From CBDTYW01 sp965364735 (GTDB lineage: Bacteria > Actinomycetota > Nitriliruptoria > Nitriliruptorales > Nitriliruptoraceae), in assembly GCA_965364735.1 (NCBI GenBank), contig CBDTYW010000125.1, forward strand, positions 1-10,535: DNA of 10,535 nucleotides, given 5' to 3'. Both the position numbers and the translations under genes were made by a program. The notes under the pieces were generated by a model. The model was not told the origin of the DNA and did not search any database. It saw only the letters and a program-made list of their open reading frames with translations. Shown here in pieces: positions 6,201 through 10,535 of this stretch. The stretch's first letter is position 1; every line of letters starts with the position of its first letter.

Positions 6201-7667
6201 CTCACCGTTGACAGCTTCACCTACGACGTCGCCGGGATGCACTGGTCGTCGGCCGGCGACGAGGTCGGCACGAATGAGTACCGCGTCGTGCACGTCACCA
6301 ACGGCGGCGACGTCGAGCTCGCGCGCACCAGCGGTGACGTCACCGCGGTGACGCTGGCCGGCCTGACCCCCGAGACCGAGTACTCGGTCCGCGTCGACGC
6401 GCTCGACACGGCCGGCAACCTCGCTGAGGGCCCGGTCACGTCGTTCACCACGCTCGCCGACCGGATCGCCCCGCAGTGGCGGTCCTCCGCCGAGGTCGTC
6501 GCGGACGAGGTCACCTACGACGTCGCCGGGATGCACTGGTCCTCGGCCGGCGACGAGGTCGGCCAGACCTCCCAGTACCACGTCGTCGAGGTCACCCCCG
6601 ACGGTGACGTCGAGCTCACCACCACCACCGGTGACGTCACGTCCATCACGCTGACGGGCCTGTCTCCGTCGACCACCTACACGATCCGCATCGACGCGTC
6701 CGACGCCGAGGGCAACCGCTCGGTCGGCCCGACGACGACGTTCACGACCACCAACGACGAGCCCGTCGAGCGCGTTTCTGGCGACGACCGTTTCTCCACC
6801 GCGGTCGCGATCAGCGCTGATGCGTTCTCGCCCGGCGTCGCGGTCGTCTACATCGCCTCGGGACGCAACTTCCCCGATGCCCTCGCGGGAGGCCCGGCCG
6901 CGGCCAACGACGACGCGCCGGTCCTGCTGGTCAACCCGACCAGCCTGCCGTCTGCGACCGCTGACGAGCTGACGCGCCTGGCGCCGGGACGCATCGTCGT
7001 CCTCGGTGGCGAGAGCGCCGTCTCGGCGGACGTGTTCGCTGCGCTGGCGGAGCACACCGACGGTGCGGTCACCCGGATCTCGGGCTCCAACCGCTACGAG
7101 ACCGCCGCGAACATCTCCGCGGTGGCGTTCGGGACGGGTGTTCCCGTCGCGTACGTCGCGACCGGCGCGAACTTCCCCGACGCCCTCGCCGGTGGCGCTG
7201 CTGCCGCCCGCGACGGGGGACCGGTCCTGCTGCTGTCGAAGTCGGGCATCCCGTCGGCCACCGCCGCCGAGCTGACCCGCCTGGCGCCGCAGCGCATCGT
7301 GATCCTCGGCGGGGAGTCGGCGGTCTCGACCGCCACCGCGACCGCGCTCGTCTCCTACACCTCAGGTCCGGTGATGCGCCTGTCGGGCTCCAACCGCTAC
7401 GCGACCGGCGTCGAGATCAGCAAGACGTTCTCGCGCAACGTCGACATCGTCTACGTCGCGACCGGGAAGAACTTCCCGGACGCGCTCTCCGGCGTCCCTG
7501 CGTCAGGGCTGACCAACGCCCCGATCCTGCTCATCCCCGGAACGTCGCTGCCCGAGGTCGTCACGACCGAGCTCACGCGGCTGTCACCGCGCCGCATCAT
7601 CATCCTCGGCGGCGACGCCGCGGTCAGCCCGGAGGTCGCGACCCAGCTCCAGTCCTACACCGACTAG
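3231..7667 (+). CDS. Large secreted surface protein: Ig-like repeats, regulatory-like domain, two FnIII, three CWB2 wall-binding repeats (about 1478 aa)
   Basis: A Sec signal peptide (hydrophobic core about 29-42, likely cleavage after SPAAA at residue 49) leads into seven tandem beta-sandwich repeats of about 91-112 residues. Each ends in a P-x-G-x-Y-x-V-x-V-T-x-G-like strand pair, starting near residues 133, 231, 328, 440, 536, 630 and 721. A further beta region (~741-850) with two cysteines follows, then a carboxypeptidase-regulatory-like domain (851-975, GIVSDAVTGAPVIGAVVTLYR) with two more cysteines, FnIII domains at 980-1077 and 1078-1176, and three CWB2 repeats at about 1180-1278, 1280-1379 and 1381-1478 (each R-[VIL]-SG-x-[DN]-R-[FY], NFPDAL, [IV]LGG-[ED]-[SA]-AVS). 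Three CWB2 copies in a row form the known unit that binds anionic wall polymer non-covalently. The role is probably adhesion or surface-layer structure; no catalytic domain is seen. The start is uncertain: ATG 3231 gives a long n-region, while GTG 3270 gives a more usual signal peptide and 1465 residues. Neither has a strong ribosome-binding site. Confidence 0.9.
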   Translation: MVPRRLVVPNGPRVQHANAIPTARRASTAIIAVVAMIATLFAPASPAAAHDGGPDEAFGEMTPHDVPIHHDVPFQLTMSSFEVDVDTDAELSVVMDRRNLETYELEPAGDVTVGNIVRVDRNHVTFDLTSSYPAGMYVARVTAGDHETLGEFFVAGPVGWVTPTSVEVDDTPGQVLDVEVSQEVFDAANPTVVLRRPAPDGTPGPEYPEGIGAFEVLSANHVQITLDGVVPQGPWWLDFTAGEQKLLALFEVVDSSQDLILREDVVERSTGVPHEMTATRDDDGTFPTDTEIDVQLWPLNGEVPIADAVSSGFSSSPLGITFELLQMPQPGPYRVVVTVGQEVLDDWLFIDEPMPKHRMALVTPQQVSTNRKAPTEMTVEVVDDTIEETGFSVVVTHIDARDADGQAGEEREGTRTSVEVGDVRRVSPTELAFDVPADAPQGGYEVAVTLDAAGERVVHGHFEVVRPFVQKLHPVRLSGEVQTLSLDGFGTGWDATTVVELFTADDRDRRTPIDGLSNLAIDTHDHLTVDLPAGMPRGGYVLRITTGTFLVLVPLKVIAPRAYVNPDVLIAGYPARDIAVTGYATTFDDATSSLTIETRDGDVVRTVPASDINVADGSTASFVLAAGLAPGEYRVVVDTAGRTVHAPLRVVAPKMTVDPQRLPAGYSAPRKLSIFGNFATFDETSTVELLQDGSPIPDAFGDLKIVDGDHLKVALRVTLEPGRYTVRVTTGGAQLTAPIGVVEAKVRPTSDTGSVNVEEDGRVQVTMPKRERSKVRIEREITCPDGSVPDTAHVRLGDREFPLIGVGEGATTRAVEIPEADVVAGALTLVVSCGDVETPEDLGEIVLYDPSGIVSDAVTGAPVIGAVVTLYRVPGWLPRQADDEPTEGTCESNLTKEDGADWSQEAPTSLGVPEPATSLSISPMLNPQVTNKIGYYGWDVAEGCWYVVVTRTGYDTLVSPVVGVPPEVTDLDLELSPIADTTPPTWESASLTVDSFTYDVAGMHWSSAGDEVGTNEYRVVHVTNGGDVELARTSGDVTAVTLAGLTPETEYSVRVDALDTAGNLAEGPVTSFTTLADRIAPQWRSSAEVVADEVTYDVAGMHWSSAGDEVGQTSQYHVVEVTPDGDVELTTTTGDVTSITLTGLSPSTTYTIRIDASDAEGNRSVGPTTTFTTTNDEPVERVSGDDRFSTAVAISADAFSPGVAVVYIASGRNFPDALAGGPAAANDDAPVLLVNPTSLPSATADELTRLAPGRIVVLGGESAVSADVFAALAEHTDGAVTRISGSNRYETAANISAVAFGTGVPVAYVATGANFPDALAGGAAAARDGGPVLLLSKSGIPSATAAELTRLAPQRIVILGGESAVSTATATALVSYTSGPVMRLSGSNRYATGVEISKTFSRNVDIVYVATGKNFPDALSGVPASGLTNAPILLIPGTSLPEVVTTELTRLSPRRIIILGGDAAVSPEVATQLQSYTD
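6217..6269 (+). repeat. Near-identical 53-bp direct repeat, copy 1 (first FnIII domain)
   Basis: Positions 6217-6269 match 6511-6563 at 52 of 53 bases (the difference is at 6248/6542). The offset is 294 bp, exactly 98 codons, which is the FnIII period. Both encode the segment TYDVAGMHWSSAGDEVG. Confidence 0.9.
6511..6563 (+). repeat. Near-identical 53-bp direct repeat, copy 2 (second FnIII domain)
   Basis: This is the second copy of the repeat at 6217-6269. The FnIII sequence around it has diverged clearly more, so the identity is local. Confidence 0.9.
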
Positions 7668-7670
7668 CGA

Positions 7671-8801
7671 TCACCGTCGTCGTCGTCGACCGAGCGTGGC
7701 GCCGGCGAGGGCGAGGCCGGCCACCAGCGCCGTGCCTCCGCCGGTCGTCGGGAGCGGGTCCTCGTCGGCCGTGACGTCGGCAGTGGCCGCCGCGCTCTGC
7801 TCGGGTTCAGGCTCGGTGACCGCGGCGGCGGGGAGCGCAGCCAGGTGGTCGGTCTCGACGGCGGCGAGCCAGGTGGCCCAGTCGGCGACGATCGTCGGGT
7901 CGACGCGCAGGTCGTTGTGGCTCGTCCCCGGCCACTCGCGGTTGATCTCGGCGCCGTCGAGCGCGGGGGACTGGGCGAAGTCCGGGCCGACGAAGAAGAT
8001 GTCGGCGGCGCCGGTGCCGTCGTAGACCGTCATCCAGCGGGTCGGTCCGGGTGCCTCGCCGGGGGCGTTGAGCTCCGCGAGCCACGCGGTGTCCGGCGCG
8101 ATCTCGTCGCAGCCGTAGTAGTCGTCCTCGAGGCCGGAGCAGACGCTGGTGCCGTGGTTCGCGCCCGCGATCCCGACGACGCCGATGACGGTCTCGCGCA
8201 GCCGCGGCTCGACGAGCATCGCCTTGCGGATGATCGTCACCCCGAGCGAGTGCGCGACGACCTGGACATGCTCGGCGCCGGTGTAGGCGCGGACGGCGTC
8301 GATGAACGCGATGACGTCGGCGACGTTGACGTCGTTGTTCTGCGGGTTGCCGTTGACGGTGGCACGGGGGTACGCGGCGGCGTACTCGGCCTCGCCGCCG
8401 TCGTTGGCGACCGGCGTCGACCCGCCGAGGTAGCCCAGCCCGCCGTAGGAGATCGCCCACAGCTCCTGGTCGGAGTAGTCGAAGTCCGCGCGGAGCTGGT
8501 CGCGGACCACGAAGAAGTTCTGGGCGTCCGCCTGGTTGCCGTGGACGAACACGATCGGGACCTTCGTCACCGAGGCGCCCGCGGCGATCCCGCCGAACCC
8601 GCCGACCGTCCAGCCGTGCTCCTCGCCGTACTCGGCGTCCATCGGCGGGACGAAGTCCTCGGCGAACAGCACCGGGGCCTGCGCGGACGGGGCACGATGC
8701 CCGCTGGCGTGGTCAGCAGCAGCCGGCAGCGCCCCGCCGACGGTCACCGTGACCAGCAACAGCCCGGCACCGACGGCGGATCTCGTTGATCGCGGTCGCA
8801 C
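7671..8801 (-). CDS. Secreted alpha/beta hydrolase (lipase/esterase-like) with C-terminal LPTTG sortase signal (376 aa)
   Basis: The chosen start is GTG 8799-8801, because GGGAGG lies 6 nt before it; an in-frame ATG at 8832-8834 adds 11 residues but has a poorer site. Residues 1-29 are a Sec signal peptide (core 10-25, likely cleavage after AAA, 27-29). The fold shows strand PIVFVHGN (82-89, oxyanion region), the nucleophile elbow AHSLG (183-187, Ser185) and His295 in GTSHNDL. Asp261 or Asp267 is the likely third catalytic residue. The Ala in A-x-S-x-G recalls class 2 lipases (Bacillus LipA) and PhaZ7-type depolymerases. Cys221 and Cys231 may form a disulfide after the ANHGT segment. A Glu/Ala-rich spacer leads to LPTTG (350-354), a hydrophobic helix and RRRRR, a complete cell-wall sorting signal. 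Substrate is unknown: lipid, polyester or an acyl group on a glycan are all possible. It converges on the CWB2 gene with 3 bp between stops. Confidence 0.85.
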   Translation of the reverse strand: MRPRSTRSAVGAGLLLVTVTVGGALPAAADHASGHRAPSAQAPVLFAEDFVPPMDAEYGEEHGWTVGGFGGIAAGASVTKVPIVFVHGNQADAQNFFVVRDQLRADFDYSDQELWAISYGGLGYLGGSTPVANDGGEAEYAAAYPRATVNGNPQNNDVNVADVIAFIDAVRAYTGAEHVQVVAHSLGVTIIRKAMLVEPRLRETVIGVVGIAGANHGTSVCSGLEDDYYGCDEIAPDTAWLAELNAPGEAPGPTRWMTVYDGTGAADIFFVGPDFAQSPALDGAEINREWPGTSHNDLRVDPTIVADWATWLAAVETDHLAALPAAAVTEPEPEQSAAATADVTADEDPLPTTGGGTALVAGLALAGATLGRRRRR

Positions 8802-8821
8802 GGCAGGCCTCCCTGAGGTGT

Positions 8822-8843
8822 GGCTCACGCGCATGTATGAGCC
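8822..8843. repeat. Short inverted repeat upstream of the hydrolase gene (possible operator)
   Basis: GGCTCA (8822-8827) and TGAGCC (8838-8843) form a 6-bp dyad with a 10-bp spacer, 21 bp upstream of the GTG start. Size and position suit a regulator site, but dyads of this length are common in GC-rich DNA. Confidence 0.3.
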
Positions 8844-8978
8844 GTTCCAGCGGTGCCGCGCGACGAATGGGGGGAGACCGTGCCGCGGGGCACCACCACC
8901 AGTGGACGCGACCTCGCCACCCACCGTCAACCGCCACGGTCGCGATTCTCCGAGGGCACGTCCCCGGCCCCGCCGAGG

Positions 8979-9024
8979 TTGTGGAAGCCACAAGCGCGGT
9001 GGGGGTCCCGCGGAGGTCGGGACC
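8979..9024 (+). other. Pair of leader hairpins upstream of the gene at 9149
   Basis: TTGTGG (8979-8984) pairs with CCACAA (8988-8993) around an AAG loop. GGTCCCG (9004-9010) pairs with CGGGACC (9018-9024) around a 7-nt loop. If transcription begins before 8979 they would form a structured 5' leader. No U-tract follows either one. Confidence 0.4.
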
Positions 9025-9094
9025 TTCGGCGTGCTGGCTCGGGCCGGGTGGTGCTGTCCGCGCTGCTCCCGGCGAGCGACGATGCGTCCACGCA

Positions 9095-9111
9095 GTCCGG
9101 AAGTACCGACG
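9095..9111 (+). promoter_or_regulatory. Copy 2 of the shared intergenic motif (GAAGTACCG-T/A-CG)
   Basis: This matches 1043-1058 apart from one extra G and one T/A change. It lies 38 bp before the ATG at 9149. TACCGA inside it is only a partial -10 match. Confidence 0.3.
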
Positions 9112-9148
9112 AATCCTCACACGGCCCCGGACCGACCAGGAGCTTGCC

Positions 9149-9718
9149 ATGACGTCCACCACCAGCACCCGCAACGAGCCCACGATCGTCCTTGACGAGG
9201 CGCCCGTCGCAGAGACCACCGCCAGCCGCGGCCCGGTCAAGATGCTCAACCTGATCGCGATCTTCGCGATCTTCGTCGGAGCGATGATGGCCCTCTCGGG
9301 CATCGCGGGAGCCGCCTACGTCTGGGGCCAGGCCGCGGACCAGGGCATCACGACGCCCGACGACGCCAGCATCCCGTCGGCCGCCGTCCGCGGGCCGCTC
9401 ACGATGAAGTCGCAGATGGACATCATCACCGCCCACCAGCTCGACGGCACCGACGGCCTGTACTACGCGGAGATGCCGCGTGAGGTCGCGCAGGTCGACG
9501 AGGCCGGCAACACCGTCATCGGTGACGACGGCGAGCCGGTGATGGTCGCCAACGCCGCCCGCGCCAGCTGGCTCAACGCGACCGCGCTGACCACCTCGCT
9601 CGGCCTCGGGGTCATGGCCTACGGCGTCAGCGCCATGGCCTTCGTGCTCGGCTTCGTCCTCATCGCCCTCGGATGGGCGGTCCGGACGGTCAGCAAGGAG
9701 ATCCCGCAGCTCGCGTGA
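9149..9718 (+). CDS. Two-TM membrane protein of the actinobacterial 'LigA-like' family (189 aa)
   Basis: ATG 9149 has a good AGGAG site (9138-9142) 6 nt upstream. After a polar N-terminus (1-32), residues 33-58 form a first TM helix, followed by an extracytoplasmic loop (about 59-145) and a second hydrophobic segment (about 151-176). The loop pattern GITTPDDASIPSAAVRGPLTMKSQMDIITAHQL, then YYAEMPRE and later ASWLNATALTTSLGLGVMAYGVSAM, matches from memory a widespread small actinobacterial membrane family. Databases often label it 'aromatic ring-opening dioxygenase LigA', a label with no support from the sequence: there are no metal-ligand motifs and the protein is membrane-spanning. Unlike the usual ~140-150 aa members, this copy has an extra ~20-residue acidic segment (VDEAGNTVIGDDGEPVM) in the loop. 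Function is unknown. It is flanked by an exported hydrolase and a DUF4012 gene, and ends before a strong hairpin, so it is probably monocistronic. Confidence 0.85.
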   Translation: MTSTTSTRNEPTIVLDEAPVAETTASRGPVKMLNLIAIFAIFVGAMMALSGIAGAAYVWGQAADQGITTPDDASIPSAAVRGPLTMKSQMDIITAHQLDGTDGLYYAEMPREVAQVDEAGNTVIGDDGEPVMVANAARASWLNATALTTSLGLGVMAYGVSAMAFVLGFVLIALGWAVRTVSKEIPQLA

Positions 9719-9735
9719 CCCACACCACGCAACAC

Positions 9736-9764
9736 GATGCGCCGCCCCGACGGGGCGGCGCATT
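9736..9764 (+). terminator. Hairpin terminator after the LigA-like gene
   Basis: ATGCGCCGCCCC (9737-9748) pairs perfectly with GGGGCGGCGCAT (9752-9763) around a GAC loop, 18 nt after the stop codon. The following sequence (TTCGTGCG) lacks a U-tract, as is common for actinobacterial terminators. It separates this gene from the DUF4012 gene. Confidence 0.8.
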
Positions 9765-9823
9765 CGTGCGTCGGGGCGCACGTCCACGGCCCTTCGACCA
9801 GCGGGGGTCGGGCGGCCGGCAAG

Positions 9824-9829
9824 TAGGGT
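9824..9829 (+). promoter_or_regulatory. Candidate -10 box (TAGGGT) for the DUF4012 gene
   Basis: TAGGGT fits TANNNT and resembles the minus-strand TAGGCT at 331-336, including the following T-x-CGCC/TCCGCC. The predicted start is near 9836. The only TTCGAC-like -35 candidate (9793-9798) is 25 bp away, too far to count. Confidence 0.4.
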
Positions 9830-9849
9830 TCCGCCCACCTGCCTCCCGC

Positions 9850-9864
9850 ATGGATGTGCCCTGA
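9850..9864 (+). other. Possible four-codon leader ORF overlapping the DUF4012 start
   Basis: ATG-GAT-GTG-CCC-TGA (MDVP-stop) ends with its TGA overlapping the CTG at 9861-9863 as CTGA, like the ATGA overlaps used for coupled reinitiation. Its ATG would be about 14 nt from the predicted RNA start. It is too short to judge by coding statistics. Confidence 0.25.
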
Positions 9865-10535
9865 GCTCCTCGACCCGACGCCGCGTCCTGCGGTTCGTTC
9901 CGCTGATCGTCCTCGTCGTCGCCGCGGTGACCGGGGGACTGCTCCTGCGCGACGTCCAGGCGCTCCAGACCGAGCTCGAGGCGGTCCGCGTCGACTTCGC
10001 GAGCGCCCGCACCGCCCTCAGCGCGGCGGACCTCGAAGCAGCAGTCCTGCACCTCGATGACGCCGGGGCGCGGCTCGCCGCCGCCCGTACCCGCTCGGAC
10101 GGGCCCGCCTGGGCCTTGGCGCCCCACGTCCCGTTCGTCGGGACCTCGGTGCGGGCCACCACCGGCGTGCTCGACCTCGCTGACGCCGCCCACGCGCTCG
10201 CCGCGTCGTCGGTCGAGCAGGGCGACGACCTCCTCGGCGCAGGCCTGCTCGACAAGATCCTCGGCGACGAGGGCGCGGTCGACCTCGACGAGGTCCGTCG
10301 GGTCTCCGGGATCCTCGCGGCGCTGCCGACCCGTGAGGTCACCGCGGCGCGCGAGGCGCTCGCGGCGCTGCCGCGCAAGGACATGCTCGCCCGGGTCCGC
10401 GTCGGCGTCGACGAGGTCCTCGACCTCGCCGCCGAGACCGTCGGCACGCTCGACCACACCCGCGACCTGCTCGACGTGCTGCCCGCCTTCCTTGGTGGCG
10501 AAGGCCGGCGCCAGTACCTGCTGGTCCTGCTCAAC
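9861..10535 (+). CDS. DUF4012-family membrane-anchored protein, N-terminal 225 codons, cut by window edge
   Basis: The open frame has no ATG, GTG or TTG in a sensible place: upstream codons back beyond 9780 contain none, and the first in-frame GTG (9927) would remove most of the TM helix. I therefore place the start at CTG 9861, giving SSSTRRR, then a TM helix (about 12-29), then a long, largely helical region (about 30-205) rich in Ala, Leu, Asp and Glu. A conserved-looking block WALAPHVPFVGTSVRATTGVLDLAD sits within it. The end, LPAFLGGEGRRQYLLVLLN, matches the opening of the DUF4012 core (usually LG..G.RRYLLLFQN.AELR). DUF4012 proteins are common in actinobacteria near polysaccharide genes; their biochemical function is not established to my knowledge. 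The protein is probably anchored by its N-terminus with the bulk outside. An alternative CTG at 9888 would leave almost no cytoplasmic segment. Confidence 0.75.
   Translation, partial: MSSSTRRRVLRFVPLIVLVVAAVTGGLLLRDVQALQTELEAVRVDFASARTALSAADLEAAVLHLDDAGARLAAARTRSDGPAWALAPHVPFVGTSVRATTGVLDLADAAHALAASSVEQGDDLLGAGLLDKILGDEGAVDLDEVRRVSGILAALPTREVTAAREALAALPRKDMLARVRVGVDEVLDLAAETVGTLDHTRDLLDVLPAFLGGEGRRQYLLVLLN

Larger units (their letters stand above)
8802..9148. other. Divergent intergenic region, 347 bp
   Basis: No credible gene lies here; open frames across it have no recognisable protein pattern. It must contain the promoters of the minus-strand hydrolase and probably of the plus-strand gene at 9149. 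Visible structure includes an inverted repeat at 8822-8843, hairpins at 8979-8993 and 9004-9024, the shared motif at 9095-9111, and a 6-bp pair GTCCGG (9095-9100) with CCGGAC (9127-9132) just before the ribosome-binding site of the next gene. No riboswitch class could be matched with confidence. Confidence 0.6.

Noticed and set aside
3165..7055. 1296-aa minus-strand open frame across the surface-protein gene
   Set aside because: Low-complexity Arg/Asp/Gly/Val composition, the usual antisense shadow of a GAC/GTC-rich gene. The plus strand has clear domains.
7675..7688. CGT triplet run at the end of the hydrolase gene as a microsatellite
   Set aside because: It simply encodes the Arg tail expected at the end of an LPXTG sorting signal.
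7697..7724. Bidirectional terminator for the convergent genes from paired GCCGGC blocks (7701-7706 and 7716-7721)
   Set aside because: It lies inside the hydrolase coding sequence for the C-terminal hydrophobic segment, has only a 6-bp core and has no U-tract. The pairing follows from Ala/Gly codons.
7845..8789. 314-aa plus-strand frame opposite the hydrolase
   Set aside because: Antisense shadow. The minus strand encodes a coherent alpha/beta hydrolase with signal peptide and LPTTG.
8802..8834. ATG at 8832-8834 as the hydrolase start
   Set aside because: It only has a weak GGAACGG-like site, while the GTG at 8799-8801 has GGGAGG at ideal spacing and gives a compact signal peptide. Kept as an alternative.
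8940..9040. Possible c-di-AMP (ydaO) or c-di-GMP riboswitch
   Set aside because: GGTGGGGGTCCCGCGGAGG loosely recalls ydaO, but the other conserved segments of either class are not present.
8927..10534. 535-aa minus-strand frame across the right end
   Set aside because: Ser/Arg/Thr low-complexity shadow of the DUF4012 and LigA-like genes; it crosses two genes and a terminator.
1..10535. Mobile elements, tRNA/rRNA genes, CRISPR arrays, phage genes
   Set aside because: No transposase or integrase motifs, no terminal repeats, no tRNA-like cloverleaf and no regularly spaced short repeats were seen on either strand.

Overview
This is a very GC-rich window (roughly 70% by eye) with strong G/C third-position bias, GTG starts and long antisense shadow ORFs. 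It also carries families typical of Actinomycetota: a fused Wzz/BY-kinase, DUF4012, the small membrane family usually mislabelled 'aromatic ring-opening dioxygenase LigA', and CWB2 wall-binding repeats next to an LPXTG protein. A high-GC actinobacterium is well supported. A deep-branching class such as Nitriliruptoria is only a guess from the CWB2-rich surface protein.

Layout, left to right. (1) Positions 1-257, minus strand: the 5' end of a nucleotide-sugar dehydrogenase that runs off the left edge. (2) 405-878, minus: a small single-TM protein I do not recognise. (3) 879-1193: a 315-bp divergent intergenic region with a 10-bp perfect inverted repeat and candidate promoters. (4) 1194-3047, plus: a Wzz-type chain-length regulator fused to a bacterial tyrosine kinase, followed by a strong intrinsic terminator at 3133-3170. 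(5) 3231-7667, plus: a secreted surface protein of about 1478 residues with seven Ig-like repeats, one regulatory-like beta domain, two FnIII domains and three CWB2 repeats. (6) 7671-8801, minus: a secreted alpha/beta hydrolase (lipase-like) with a C-terminal LPTTG sorting signal, tail-to-tail with the previous gene and only 3 bp between stop codons. (7) 8802-9148: a 347-bp divergent intergenic region with several short hairpins. (8) 9149-9718, plus: a two-TM membrane protein of the so-called LigA-like family, with a 12-bp perfect hairpin terminator. (9) About 9861 to the right edge, plus: the N-terminal part of a DUF4012 protein with an unusual start.

How the genes may work together: the dehydrogenase (uronic-acid type sugar nucleotide), the Wzz/BY-kinase (polymer length and export control) and DUF4012 (often found in such loci) point to a surface-polysaccharide locus. 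Inserted in it are two exported proteins that use different attachment chemistries: non-covalent CWB2 binding to wall polymer, and covalent sortase anchoring. A reasonable hypothesis is a cell-surface module in which the glycan, a long adhesin-like protein and an anchored esterase/lipase act at the same surface. No mobile element, RNA gene or CRISPR array was seen.
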